NCBI RefSeq assembly: GCF_900115245.1
Contig: NZ_FOVT01000024.1
Coordinates: forward strand, 1 to 64,000
From: Mesorhizobium sp. NFR06
GTDB lineage: Bacteria; Pseudomonadota; Alphaproteobacteria; Rhizobiales; Rhizobiaceae
Length of the DNA stretch: 64,000 nt
Direction: 5' to 3'
The position numbers were made by a program, and so were the translations under genes. Each line of letters begins with the position of its first letter. Within the stretch, counting starts at the first letter, position 1. The notes below the pieces were generated by a model. The model did no database searches, had not been told where the DNA came from, and was given only the letters and a program-made list of their open reading frames with translations. This document shows positions 43,304 to 52,028 of this stretch, one piece after another.

Positions 43304-44403
43304 TCCGCCGCGTCGAGCATCGGCTCGTCCCTGCCAGCGATGAAGGCCAATGTCCGCAGCCGTGCCTCGGCGTCAGTAAATTGCTCCGGTGGCGACTTCA
43401 TGAAATAGCTGCACGGGCCCGTGAGTGCACCTGCAATGCCGCGGTCGATAGCGAGCTTAGCGCAGCGGAGGGCATCGATTACTACGCCCGCGGAATTGGG
43501 AGAATCCCATACTTCCAACTTGAGCTCGGCATTGAGCGGCACGCCACCGAATGTGGTGCCCTCGACCCTGATGTAGGCCCATTTGCGGTCCGTCAGCCAT
43601 GGCACGTGGTCGCTCGGGCCGACATGGATGTTGCCGGCCTCGAGAGGAACATCGATCTGGCTGGTGACGGATTGCGTCTTGGAGATCTTTTTCGATTCCA
43701 GCCGTTCCCGCTCGAGCATGTTGAGGAAGTCGGTGTTGCCACCGAAATTGAGCTGATAGGTCCGGTCGATCCGTACGCCGCGCTCCCGGAAGAGGTTGGC
43801 GAGTAGACGATGCACGATGGTCGCGCCGACCTGGCTCTTGATATCGTCGCCGATGAGCGGGATGCCGCGCTCTTCGAATCGCCGACGCCATTCCGGCCGC
43901 GAGGCGATGAAAACGGGGATGCAATTGACGAAGGCGCAGCCCGCTTCCAGCGCGCATTCGGCATAAAAACGCGTGGCCTCCTCAGAGCCGACCGGCAGGT
44001 AGGACACCAGTACCTCGGCCCCGCTTTTCTGAAGCAGCTCGGCAACGTCGGCGACCGGCTCTTCCGATTCTTCGATCGCGTCCCGCACATACTTACCGAT
44101 GCCGTCGAGCGTGGGGCCTCGCTCGACCCGCACTCCGGTTGGTGCCGCGTCGGCGAAACGAAAGGTGTTGTTGGGCGCGCTATAGATCGCTTCCGCTACA
44201 TCGCGCCCAACCTTGCTTTTCGCGACATCGAAGGCGCAGACGACCTCGATGTCGTCGACATGATAGCCACCGAGATCGGCATGCATCAGGCCCGGGATCG
44301 GCTCGTTTTTGTTTGCGTTGCGGTAGTAGGAGAGACCTTGCACGAGCGACGATGCGCAGTTGCCGACGCCGACGATGCCGATACGAACCTTTTTCGATGT
44401 CAC
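43300..44403 (-). CDS. ino1: myo-Inositol-1-phosphate synthase
   Basis: A 367-residue protein of the short prokaryotic type. NAD-binding start IGIVGVGNCASSLVQGLSYY; then DIEVVCAFDVAKSKVG, LVSYLPVGSEEATRFYAECA, GIPLIGDDIKSQVGATIVHR and QLNFGGNTDFLNMLERERLE, KKISKTQSVTSQ: the conserved lysines and metal site of the family. It turns glucose-6-phosphate into inositol-1-phosphate. Rhizobia normally use inositol as a carbon source, so a synthase here points to an inositol-containing product. First gene of a nine-gene unit; a GGAAC-N16-GGTT promoter lies 45 bases upstream. Confidence 0.92.
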   Translation of the reverse strand: MTSKKVRIGIVGVGNCASSLVQGLSYYRNANKNEPIPGLMHADLGGYHVDDIEVVCAFDVAKSKVGRDVAEAIYSAPNNTFRFADAAPTGVRVERGPTLDGIGKYVRDAIEESEEPVADVAELLQKSGAEVLVSYLPVGSEEATRFYAECALEAGCAFVNCIPVFIASRPEWRRRFEERGIPLIGDDIKSQVGATIVHRLLANLFRERGVRIDRTYQLNFGGNTDFLNMLERERLESKKISKTQSVTSQIDVPLEAGNIHVGPSDHVPWLTDRKWAYIRVEGTTFGGVPLNAELKLEVWDSPNSAGVVIDALRCAKLAIDRGIAGALTGPCSYFMKSPPEQFTDAEARLRTLAFIAGRDEPMLDAAE

Positions 44404-44447
44404 GAAATCGCTGCCTCTTCTGTTGGAGGTAAGTTCCTACGCCGCCG

Positions 44448-44472
44448 AACCGGGAGGAGCGTCGAATGTTCC
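44448..44472 (-). promoter_or_regulatory. EcfG-like promoter of inositol-phosphate synthase unit
   Basis: Minus strand: GGAAC, 16 bases, GGTTCG, 44 bases before the ATG at 44403. It lies in the divergent intergenic region shared with the phosphoribosyltransferase-like gene. Confidence 0.6.
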
Positions 44473-44558
44473 TTGTTTGAGTGAAAAATTGCGTAGTGGG
44501 GTGCGGATCAAAGAGGCTCCGCTTCGCGTTGGCGGGCAGATATCCGGGCAGCAGCGTC

Positions 44559-46307
44559 ATGATCATCTACGGCGACCACAAGCGAATGCATAGCGCACAA
44601 CGGCTCAGGGAATGTGCCTTGGCGGCAGCGGCCGCGATCGGCGATTTGCCGGGCGGCATCAAACGGCACGCTGCTTTGGTCGATCTCTTCCTCGGCACCT
44701 CTGAACTTTTGCAGGGACTCGCTGATGCGGAATTCGACAAGAAAGGGGTCGACGGCAACTCGCCTGGACAGGAGCTGGGGTCGGAAATCCTAGTAGCGTT
44801 ATCAAGGGAAGTGCTGCGGTCCTGGCAACAGGGATTTGCCGCATGCGGACCGCTCGATGCAGCGCTGATTGCGAAGCTTGGCGCTATCGACAGTGCCGGC
44901 CAAATCGCCACTGGCGCTACCGAGGGCTACGCGCATTATGCGCTTTATCCCGAAACCTATCTGCTAGCCGCGCAACGGTCGCAACTCGATGCCGAAACAT
45001 GTGTCATCGGTATCCGTAGCATCGGCCTTGGCCTCGCGGCCATGGTTGCAGCCGCGCTCGATGCACCCGCTCCCATCAGCGTGCGCCCCACCGGCCATCC
45101 TTTTCGTCGGCGCGTCTGCGCTGAACCCGAGCTCCTAGGCGTTTGGCCTGGCGATCCGGCCGCCAAATTCGCCATTGTCGATGAAGGCCCGGGCCTGTCA
45201 GGCAGCTCATTTCACGCAGTCGTAACGTGGCTGGTCGAGCAGGGCGTCGACTTCGATCGTATCCATCTTTTTCCAAGTCATCGAGGTGGGCCAGGACCGC
45301 ACGCATCATCGGACATAGGCGATCTGTGGAGACGTTGCCGATGTCATGTCGCGGATTTTGAAGAAGCCTTCGACGGCCGCGTCGCTCCGGACTTGCCGCG
45401 ATGGGTGGGAGGCCTCATCGGCGAGGACAATGTGGAGCTTCGCGAAATATCTGGCGGCGAATGGCGCAAACATATTCCCACATCGCCTGACCGCTGGCCC
45501 CCGGTATATGCTGGCTTCGAGCGGCGCAAATTCATCGCGTCTGCCGACGGGAAGCGCTGGCTGGTCAAGTTCGCCGGGCTTGGCGAAACCGGGCGGTGCA
45601 AGTTGCGCACGGCCAAAGCGCTCCACGATGCCGGCTTTGCGGCGGGGGTTGTTGGACTCTGCCACGGTTTTCTGGTCGAGCGTTGGGTCGAGGCGGACAG
45701 GTTGGATGAAAAGAGGTTGGCCAGGCACGCTTTGGTCGAACGGCTCGGGGATTATCTCGGCTGGCGCGCTGCCAAGCTGCAGGCTGACGAGGCAGGCGCG
45801 TCTTTGAATGCACTTTCAGACATGGCTGTACAAAACTGCAGGGAAGCGTTGGGAGAAGGGGCCGCCAAAACATTAAAGGCGTGGTTCGCTCGCCAGCCGT
45901 CCCGCCACGTCATGCGAAGGATCGAGGTCGACGGGCGCCTGCACCCTTGGGAGTTTCTCGTCTGTCGGGATGGCACGTTGCTCAAGACGGACGCCGTCGA
46001 TCATTGCCGCTCGCATGATCTTGTCGGCTGTCAGGACATAGCGTGGGATATTGCCGGCGCCAGCGTCGAGCATGATTTGACCCCAGACGAGGTAGCGAAG
46101 CTGGTCGAGCGCATCGAGTCAAAGGCATCGCCTTGCGTCGATCGCGCTTTGGTCCACCATCTGGAGCCTTGCTATCTCGCGTTCCAGCTCGGACTCTGGA
46201 TCATGGCTGAGCAATCGGTGGGGAACGGTGAGCGAGCGCGGGCCGCCTGCGCCGCCGACCGTTATGAAGCCAAGCTTGTGCGGTTCATCGAGGGCGCGAA
46301 GGCGTGA
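44559..46307 (+). CDS. Phosphoribosyltransferase-like / kinase-like fusion protein
   Basis: A 582-residue protein. The N-terminal half resembles type I phosphoribosyltransferases: TCVIGIRSIGLGLAAMVAAA, PTGHPFRRRV and the PRPP-loop-like FAIVDEGPGLSGSSFHAVV. The C-terminal half looks like an aminoglycoside-phosphotransferase-type kinase: WLVKFAGLGETGRCKLRTAK with ATP-site Lys, GFLVERWVEADRL, LHPWEFLV, LLKTDAVDH, GCQDIAWDIAGA (metal-binding Asp). No characterised homologue known to me. It is the only plus-strand gene within the sugar cluster and is divergent from ino1. It could act on a phosphorylated sugar or nucleoside. Confidence 0.7.
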   Translation: MIIYGDHKRMHSAQRLRECALAAAAAIGDLPGGIKRHAALVDLFLGTSELLQGLADAEFDKKGVDGNSPGQELGSEILVALSREVLRSWQQGFAACGPLDAALIAKLGAIDSAGQIATGATEGYAHYALYPETYLLAAQRSQLDAETCVIGIRSIGLGLAAMVAAALDAPAPISVRPTGHPFRRRVCAEPELLGVWPGDPAAKFAIVDEGPGLSGSSFHAVVTWLVEQGVDFDRIHLFPSHRGGPGPHASSDIGDLWRRCRCHVADFEEAFDGRVAPDLPRWVGGLIGEDNVELREISGGEWRKHIPTSPDRWPPVYAGFERRKFIASADGKRWLVKFAGLGETGRCKLRTAKALHDAGFAAGVVGLCHGFLVERWVEADRLDEKRLARHALVERLGDYLGWRAAKLQADEAGASLNALSDMAVQNCREALGEGAAKTLKAWFARQPSRHVMRRIEVDGRLHPWEFLVCRDGTLLKTDAVDHCRSHDLVGCQDIAWDIAGASVEHDLTPDEVAKLVERIESKASPCVDRALVHHLEPCYLAFQLGLWIMAEQSVGNGERARAACAADRYEAKLVRFIEGAKA

Positions 46308-46508
46308 TCAATCCAGCCTGCGCAGCATGTCGGCTTCCTGCTCCAGAATGAGGGCCACTTCCTCGCGTTGCAGATGCGTCATCATAAGACTGACGCAGCA
46401 CTCGAGATAGGTAACTGAGGCACGTCGCAGGAAAGCGGCGGTCTGCGCCGCCGCGATCTGGTCTACGTCGTTGACAGGTCGTTTCGGCTGCACAGCTTCG
46501 TTCTCCAT
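46308..46508 (-). CDS. Small conserved hypothetical protein
   Basis: A 66-residue protein (MENEAVQPKRPVNDVDQI start; QTAAFLRRASVTYLECCVSL and EVALILEQEADMLRRLD) made of two predicted helices. It abuts the end of the fusion-protein gene and its upstream region overlaps the end of the decarboxylase gene. A GGAAC-N16-GGTT promoter lies 18 bases upstream, supporting a real, separately controlled gene. Function unknown. Confidence 0.6.
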   Translation of the reverse strand: MENEAVQPKRPVNDVDQIAAAQTAAFLRRASVTYLECCVSLMMTHLQREEVALILEQEADMLRRLD

Positions 46509-46517
46509 AGCCGTTTT

Positions 46518-47579
46518 CTACGCCCAACCACGATCTCGGTCGGTTGTTCCGCCTGCCCGGGAACTCAGCGATTCAGAGCTGATTGCCGCGATGGATTCGA
46601 GCGCCGGCTCATCGAGCCGGGCGAAGTAGGCAATGGTTTGCAGCAAGCCTTTCCTGAGCGGCACTTCGGGCGACCAGCCAAGAAGCGCCTTCGCACGGCC
46701 TATGTCCGGGCGCCGTCGGCGTGGGTCGTCCTGCGGCAGAGGCAGAAACTTCACGGGCGATCTTGAGCCGGTCAGTTCGCGCACCAGGCTTGCCAGTTCA
46801 AGGACCGAAAACTCCCTGGGATTGCCAAGGTTGACCGGCTGGCCCGGATTGGGATCGACGTTCATCAGGCGACGCAATCCCTCTACGAGATCGGTGACAT
46901 AGCAGAAGGAGCGGGTCTGCCGGCCGTCGCCGAAGATTGTCAGCGGCCTCCTTTCCAGTGCCTGCATGACCAGATTGGAAACGATGCGACCGTCCGCGGA
47001 ATCCATCCTGGGCCCATAGGTGTTGAAGATGCGTGCAACGCGGACATCGGCCATGTCTGCCCGCAGATAGTCGAAACAGAGTGTTTCGGCGGTACGCTTG
47101 CCCTCGTCATAGCAGGCACGCGGTCCGGTGCAATTGACGTGGCCGACATAATCCTCCCTCTGCGGATGCTTTTCCGGATCGCCGTAGACTTCACTGGTCG
47201 AGGCCTGCAGGAAGCGGGCGCCGTTGCTGGCGGCCAGCTCGAGCAGATTGAGCGTCCCGATGACGCAGGTTCGCGTGGTGTGGACTGGGTCAGCCTGGTA
47301 GCGAGGTGGCGACGCCGCGCAGGCCAGATTGAAAACGCGGTCGACGGGTTCGCCGAGCTCGAGCGGCACGCAAACGTCCTGCTCGACCAGCCGAAATCGG
47401 GCTTGGCCGACCAGCGAAACGATATTTTCCATCCGGCCGGTAAGAAAATTGTCGACGCAGATCACACGGTAACCGTCATGAAGCAATCCTTCGCACAAGT
47501 GCGAACCGAGGAACCCGGCACCGCCGGCGACCAGCGCCGTCCGCGTCTGCTCTATCTTTCTTGATCGCCGCATTTCCAA
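46518..47579 (-). CDS. UDP-glucuronate decarboxylase-like (UXS)
   Basis: A 353-residue short-chain dehydrogenase: NAD site ALVAGGAGFLGSHLCEGLL, FNLACAASPPRYQADPVHTT, LQASTSEVYGDPEKHPQRE, the catalytic YxxxK in GPRACYDEGKRTAETLCFD, and RVARIFNTYGPRMDSADGRI. This set is typical of UDP-glucuronic-acid decarboxylases, giving UDP-xylose. The gene is 18 bases after the glycosyltransferase gene 47598 and ends the upper half of the cluster. UDP-xylose is a likely donor for one of the glycosyltransferases. Confidence 0.85.
   Translation of the reverse strand: MEMRRSRKIEQTRTALVAGGAGFLGSHLCEGLLHDGYRVICVDNFLTGRMENIVSLVGQARFRLVEQDVCVPLELGEPVDRVFNLACAASPPRYQADPVHTTRTCVIGTLNLLELAASNGARFLQASTSEVYGDPEKHPQREDYVGHVNCTGPRACYDEGKRTAETLCFDYLRADMADVRVARIFNTYGPRMDSADGRIVSNLVMQALERRPLTIFGDGRQTRSFCYVTDLVEGLRRLMNVDPNPGQPVNLGNPREFSVLELASLVRELTGSRSPVKFLPLPQDDPRRRRPDIGRAKALLGWSPEVPLRKGLLQTIAYFARLDEPALESIAAISSESLSSRAGGTTDRDRGWA
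46526..46550 (-). promoter_or_regulatory. EcfG-like promoter of the 46308 gene
   Basis: Minus strand: GGAAC, 16 bases, GGTT, 17 bases before the ATG at 46508. It overlaps the last codons of the decarboxylase gene, so it could be by chance; position and orientation fit. Confidence 0.45.
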
Positions 47580-47597
47580 GGTCTCCTGTCTGCTGCT

Positions 47598-48707
47598 TCA
47601 GGCTGCACTTTCCACATCCAGTTCAATGACGGGACGCGCGTGGACGGGTTGCGTCAGTGCCACAACGAGCTGGTGCGCTCGCGCAGCGCCGGTATGCCTC
47701 CCAAGCACGGCTGCGTGCGCCGATCGGGCCATATCGAGCCTCGCTCGCTCTGATTTCGTCACGAGGATTTTCTCGACGTCCCGGGCGTCGGCGGCCGTTT
47801 CGATTGCCGAATCGGGGAAGAAATTCTCGAGACCCGGCCAGCGGTCGCTGATGATCGGAGTGCCGCAGGCGGCAGCTTCGAAAAGCCGTACGCTGGGCGA
47901 CCATCCGGCCTCGATCATGGAGGCACGCGTCAGGTTCAGCGTGTAGCGCTGGCGGCTGTAGAAGGCGGCATGTTCCGCCGGCGGCAGGTGTTCGATCCGT
48001 TCGACGTTGTCGGGCCAGACGATATCGGACGGATATTGCGAGCCGGCGACGACGAAACGGCGGTCCGGCAGGTGCCGCGCCGGCTGCAGCAACAGCGCCT
48101 CCAAGGAGGGCTGCCGATCCGCACTGTACGTACCTAGATAGCCGAGATCCCATTCCATCGCATCTTTGGTGCGATGGTGACGTTTAGGATCAACCGAACA
48201 GTAAAGCGGTTCAGTTCGACGCGCGCCGAACTCGGACGTCAGACGCTCTAGTGTCGGCCCCCCTGTGAACGAGAAGTAGACGTCGAAATATGGAATCTGC
48301 CGGCGGGCTAGGTAATCGCAATCATCCGCCGCAACCTGCGCCAGCGTCACCGGCGTGTCGATGTCGTAAAAGCAGAACTGGCCCATGCAAAGCGAAGCAA
48401 GTTCGTCGATGATCGCCCTGCCTTCGGGGACGAACGAGCCGATCACCACCGCGTCGGCCCGCTGCAACGCCCGCCGGTGCCTGAGGCCAAGCTCGGACAC
48501 CATCTCGTAGTAATGCAGCTTGCAAAAATCCGGATCGCGCAGATCGCGGTGATGCGCATACCAGGGCACGTCGCGCTCTAGGAAGGTAACGCGATGGCCG
48601 AGTTCGTCCAGCGCCCGCAACAGTCCCCGGAAGGTCGTGGCGTGGCCGTTGCCCCAGGACGAGGACAGCGAAAGGCCGAGGAAAACGATGTCGAGCGGTT
48701 TCGTCAT
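47598..48707 (-). CDS. CgeB-like glycosyltransferase (copy 2)
   Basis: A 369-residue enzyme with the same plan as 41591-42697: DIVFLGLSLSSSWGNGHATT, CFYDIDTPVTLAQVAADDCD, FSFTGGPTLERLTSEFGARR, WSPSVRLFEAAACGTPIISD. It transfers a sugar to an unknown acceptor. Overlaps the start of the next gene in the cluster (ATGA at 48704-48707). Four CgeB-type or related enzymes in one cluster imply a glycan with several distinct linkages. Confidence 0.8.
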   Translation of the reverse strand: MTKPLDIVFLGLSLSSSWGNGHATTFRGLLRALDELGHRVTFLERDVPWYAHHRDLRDPDFCKLHYYEMVSELGLRHRRALQRADAVVIGSFVPEGRAIIDELASLCMGQFCFYDIDTPVTLAQVAADDCDYLARRQIPYFDVYFSFTGGPTLERLTSEFGARRTEPLYCSVDPKRHHRTKDAMEWDLGYLGTYSADRQPSLEALLLQPARHLPDRRFVVAGSQYPSDIVWPDNVERIEHLPPAEHAAFYSRQRYTLNLTRASMIEAGWSPSVRLFEAAACGTPIISDRWPGLENFFPDSAIETAADARDVEKILVTKSERARLDMARSAHAAVLGRHTGAARAHQLVVALTQPVHARPVIELDVESAA

Positions 48708-49798
48708 TCCGCGGGCTCCATTGCGCGCCGCACGAAATGTGCCTTGAAGATGTCATCCACCAGTCGAGCCCTCAGAGTGTAGGTGTGCTCGGCAAGGACA
48801 CGCCGCAATGCGGCTGCGCCGATTGCTTTGGCCCGTTGCGGCGTCAGAGTGCGCATGATCTCGGCGACATCGGCTCCGTCGCGCGCAACCAGTATCTCTT
48901 GGCCGGGCGTCAAGAACATTTCGACGCCGAGCCAGGCGTCGGTGATCAGGCATGCGCCAGCGCCCGCCGCCTCGAAGACCCGCGTGGCAGGCGAAAAACC
49001 ATTGGCGGCCATGCTGTCGCGGTTGATGTTGAGAACCGCCTTCGGCGTGACATTGAAGGCGTTGTGATCCTTAGTCCCAACATGGCCGAGCCACGATACA
49101 TTGGGCGGCAGCGGTTTGTCGCCCCAGCCGGAGCCGCCAAGCCGGAATTGGAGACTGCCCGACGCACGGGCCGGATCGAGGAAGAACGCGTCGACACGCG
49201 CCTCGCGGTCCGGCAGCCGATTTCCGAGGAAAGCCAAGTCGCAGGCGAAACGCGAATTGGCGGCGACCGGATGGTGCGTTTCCGGATCGAGCGCGTTGTA
49301 GATCGGCAAGCATTCGGCAGCGCCGAGCGCCCGATAGTTCCACACCACCGGATCGCCGCCGCCATAGGTCAGCACGATGCCGATCCGTTTCAACGCTTTA
49401 TGCAATGGGTGGCCAGCTTCGTTGCGCAACTCGCCGAGCGTCGCCGGGGCATCGACATCCCAAAACACGGTCAGGGCATCGGGACGAGCGTGGTCGAGGA
49501 CGGCACGCAACAGCGCCTCGTCCTCGAAGCCAACGCCGCTTGCCTTCACGACGATGTCGGCTTGCGCGGCGCGGGAGGCGACCTGCATCAGCGCATGCGC
49601 CGACGGCTCGTAGACGACGACGCTGCACCAATCCGGCGCCTCGATATCGCGATGCTTCTGGCGATCGTACACATCAGGCTCATAGAAGACGATGTCATAG
49701 CCGCGCAGCGACAGCGCCTTGAGCAACCCCCGATAATAGGTGGCCGCGCCATTCCAGTAGGACGATAAAAGGCTCGAACCATAAAAGGCGATCTTCAT
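48704..49798 (-). CDS. CgeB-like glycosyltransferase (copy 3)
   Basis: A 364-residue protein: MKIAFYGSSLLSSYWNGAAT start, FWDVDAPATLGELRNEAGHP, YGGGDPVVWNYRALGA and TRVFEAAGAGACLITDAWLG near the donor site. More distant from copies 1 and 2. The frame extends upstream to 50050, but ATG 49798 overlaps the stop of the preceding gene (ATGA) and starts the fold, so it is the start. Confidence 0.8.
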   Translation of the reverse strand: MKIAFYGSSLLSSYWNGAATYYRGLLKALSLRGYDIVFYEPDVYDRQKHRDIEAPDWCSVVVYEPSAHALMQVASRAAQADIVVKASGVGFEDEALLRAVLDHARPDALTVFWDVDAPATLGELRNEAGHPLHKALKRIGIVLTYGGGDPVVWNYRALGAAECLPIYNALDPETHHPVAANSRFACDLAFLGNRLPDREARVDAFFLDPARASGSLQFRLGGSGWGDKPLPPNVSWLGHVGTKDHNAFNVTPKAVLNINRDSMAANGFSPATRVFEAAGAGACLITDAWLGVEMFLTPGQEILVARDGADVAEIMRTLTPQRAKAIGAAALRRVLAEHTYTLRARLVDDIFKAHFVRRAMEPAE

Positions 49799-50925
49799 GC
49801 GGCGGCCTCCCTTGCCGGTATTGTTTCTGACGCTCGCCGGTCGCCGCAGGCGGCCAGTATGACGAACAGCTCGTCCGCCCGATGCCGGCAGGAGTGCCGC
49901 GCCCGGATCGTTTCCAGCCCTGACGACGCGAGCGTCTTTGCAAGCGCGGCGTCGTGCAGTACGTCGCGCAGATGACCACGCATCTCGCTGCCGTCGCGGG
50001 CGAACAGGAAATCGACGCCGGGGCGGAACAACCCCTCCTCGTCCGACCATGGCGCGGAAATTAGAGGGATGCCGCAGGCAAGCGCTTCGAACATACGGAT
50101 CGTCGGAATGCCCGGCAGGCTTTCCCGGTAAGGTCGGCGTGGAATGTGCACCGTAACGCGATGCCGGGCGAGGGCCTTGGGCACATCGGCGTTCGCAATC
50201 CAGCCCTCGTAGCGCAGGCCGGCATCCGCCAGAGCCGTGAGTGCATGCGGGGGATAGCGCACGCCGTGGATGGTTCCCGACAGGCCGAGCGCGCTTGCCG
50301 GCTCGATCAAGAATTCGCTGATCTCGGCGCTGCGCTCGTCGTCACCCCAATTGCCGATCCAGACAAGATCGGAGACAGCATCTATCTCCGGCCACGGCTT
50401 GAACAGCCGTTCGTCCGCCGCCTCGTGCCAGGTAAAAACCCGTTTGCCCCAGCCGGCGCGAAGATAGCTCTCCCGAAGGACCTCGCCGAAGACGAGGACC
50501 CCGTCATAGTGATCCAGTTGAAGGGCCGCTATCACCTGCATCGCGGAGACGGCGCGATGATGCGTGTCGTGGAACAGAAGTGTGAAATCGCCCCGCTGAG
50601 CGCGGGCCCGGCCGATGCGGGCAACAAGCTCCGGGTCGGTCCATTCGTGCACGATCACGACATCGGCGCCGGTAAGCCATGCCTCATGTTCGAAAGCGCC
50701 ATCGTAAGTCGCCGTCATCAGCTCCGGAAAATCTCGCCGGAAGCGCTCTATGGCGAAGGGCCCCTGCTCGGCAAGCAGGTTCGACCGGCTCCAACCGTCG
50801 GCAGGCTCCAGCGCGACCACTTCATGCCCGCGCGCGACAAGTTCGCGCATGATTCCGCGCTGGAAATGAGCATTTCCATGGTTCCAGTCGGAAACGGCCG
50901 AATGGGTGTAGAACACGAAGCGCAT
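49795..50925 (-). CDS. CgeB-like glycosyltransferase (copy 4)
   Basis: A 376-residue protein: MRFVFYTHSAVSDWNHGNAH, VVIVHEWTDPELVARIGRAR, LFHDTHHRAVSAMQV, FTWHEAADERLFKPW, and PGIPTIRMFEALACGIPLIS at the donor site, followed by SDEEGLFRPGVDFLFARD. It belongs to the same broad CgeB/GT-B group. It lies two bases after the GT4 gene and overlaps the next. Confidence 0.8.
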   Translation of the reverse strand: MRFVFYTHSAVSDWNHGNAHFQRGIMRELVARGHEVVALEPADGWSRSNLLAEQGPFAIERFRRDFPELMTATYDGAFEHEAWLTGADVVIVHEWTDPELVARIGRARAQRGDFTLLFHDTHHRAVSAMQVIAALQLDHYDGVLVFGEVLRESYLRAGWGKRVFTWHEAADERLFKPWPEIDAVSDLVWIGNWGDDERSAEISEFLIEPASALGLSGTIHGVRYPPHALTALADAGLRYEGWIANADVPKALARHRVTVHIPRRPYRESLPGIPTIRMFEALACGIPLISAPWSDEEGLFRPGVDFLFARDGSEMRGHLRDVLHDAALAKTLASSGLETIRARHSCRHRADELFVILAACGDRRASETIPAREAAA

Positions 50926-50927
50926 TG

Positions 50928-52028
50928 TCAGCGCTCCGCGACGGCCATTGCCGCTCGATCATAGACTTCGCACATCGCCGCCACTTGGGCAGCCGGCGAG
51001 AATTTGCGTGCTTGCAGCGCCGCGCGCTGGCCGAGCCGATGCCGCAAGCTTTCGTCGTGGGATAGGCTTTCGATGCACGCCGCAAGCGCATAAGGGTCAC
51101 GGGCGTCAAAGAACGCCGCCGCGCCGTCCCAGATCTCGCGATAGGTCGCGATGTCGGCAAGCACCAGCGGCGTGCCCGAGAGCGCGGCTTCCAAAGCGGC
51201 CAACCCGAAGGGCTCATAGATGGAGGTTGACACGAAGATGCCCGCTCGCGTCATCAGGCGGCGAACGCTGGCGTGGCTGATGGAGCCGAGCGATACGCAG
51301 TTGTCAAAGTGCACGCGCTGTCCGTCTGGGCCGGCGAGCGGACCGGCGGCCTGAAACGGCCATTGGCAAAGGGCGGCCGCGGCATCGAGCAGACCTGCAT
51401 TCTTGCCTTCGTCCCACCAGCGTGCGGCGGCGAAGACGAAAGGCTCGCGGCTCGCGGCTCCCGGACGGGGCAGCGCGCAGTTGTAGACAACACTCAACCC
51501 TGCGATCGCGCCGTAGCAGGTTTCGAGCATGTCGGCGTGGCTGCGGCTCGGAGCGATGACGGCGTCGGCGCGATCGAAGCCGGCCCTGTTGCGATCCAAT
51601 TGCCAGGCCCATTCGCCGGACGGCCTTTGCGCGCGCACCGCCTGCAGCCATGTGACCACGCATGAATGCGATACCGCGATGACGGGCGATGGCAAATCGA
51701 GCCCGGCCGCCTGGGCCGGCGCGTTGAGATGAGCAACGTCGATGGCATAGGCCTCAGCAAGGGCCTGCAACTCGCCGGGCAAGCGGCCGAGATCACTCTC
51801 GTCGCGGGTCATCCAGTCCGGCGGAGACTCAAGCCAGGCCAGCGTGGCGAAGGATTGGGCCTCCTGTGCCTGCTCCGCCGAAGGCTGTGGCCCGAGGCCG
51901 GCAAGCACGATACTGTCGCCATGGGCGGCAAGCGCGCGTGCCAGATCAAGCGAATAGCGCCAGACCCCGCCGACGGCGTCGGTCGTTATCAGGATGCGGC
52001 GCGCACGATGGGTCAATGACTGCAGCAT
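50928..52028 (-). CDS. Glycosyltransferase family 4
   Basis: A 366-residue GT-B enzyme: ILITTDAVGGVWRYSLDLAR at the acceptor side, VAHLNAPAQAAGLDLPSPVI, then AARWWDEGKNAGLLDAAAAL and the donor motif STSIYEPFGLAALEAALSGT. It resembles glycosyltransferases that act on small acceptors in exopolysaccharide or natural product clusters. Overlaps 16 bases with the radical SAM gene. Confidence 0.87.
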   Translation of the reverse strand: MLQSLTHRARRILITTDAVGGVWRYSLDLARALAAHGDSIVLAGLGPQPSAEQAQEAQSFATLAWLESPPDWMTRDESDLGRLPGELQALAEAYAIDVAHLNAPAQAAGLDLPSPVIAVSHSCVVTWLQAVRAQRPSGEWAWQLDRNRAGFDRADAVIAPSRSHADMLETCYGAIAGLSVVYNCALPRPGAASREPFVFAAARWWDEGKNAGLLDAAAALCQWPFQAAGPLAGPDGQRVHFDNCVSLGSISHASVRRLMTRAGIFVSTSIYEPFGLAALEAALSGTPLVLADIATYREIWDGAAAFFDARDPYALAACIESLSHDESLRHRLGQRAALQARKFSPAAQVAAMCEVYDRAAMAVAER

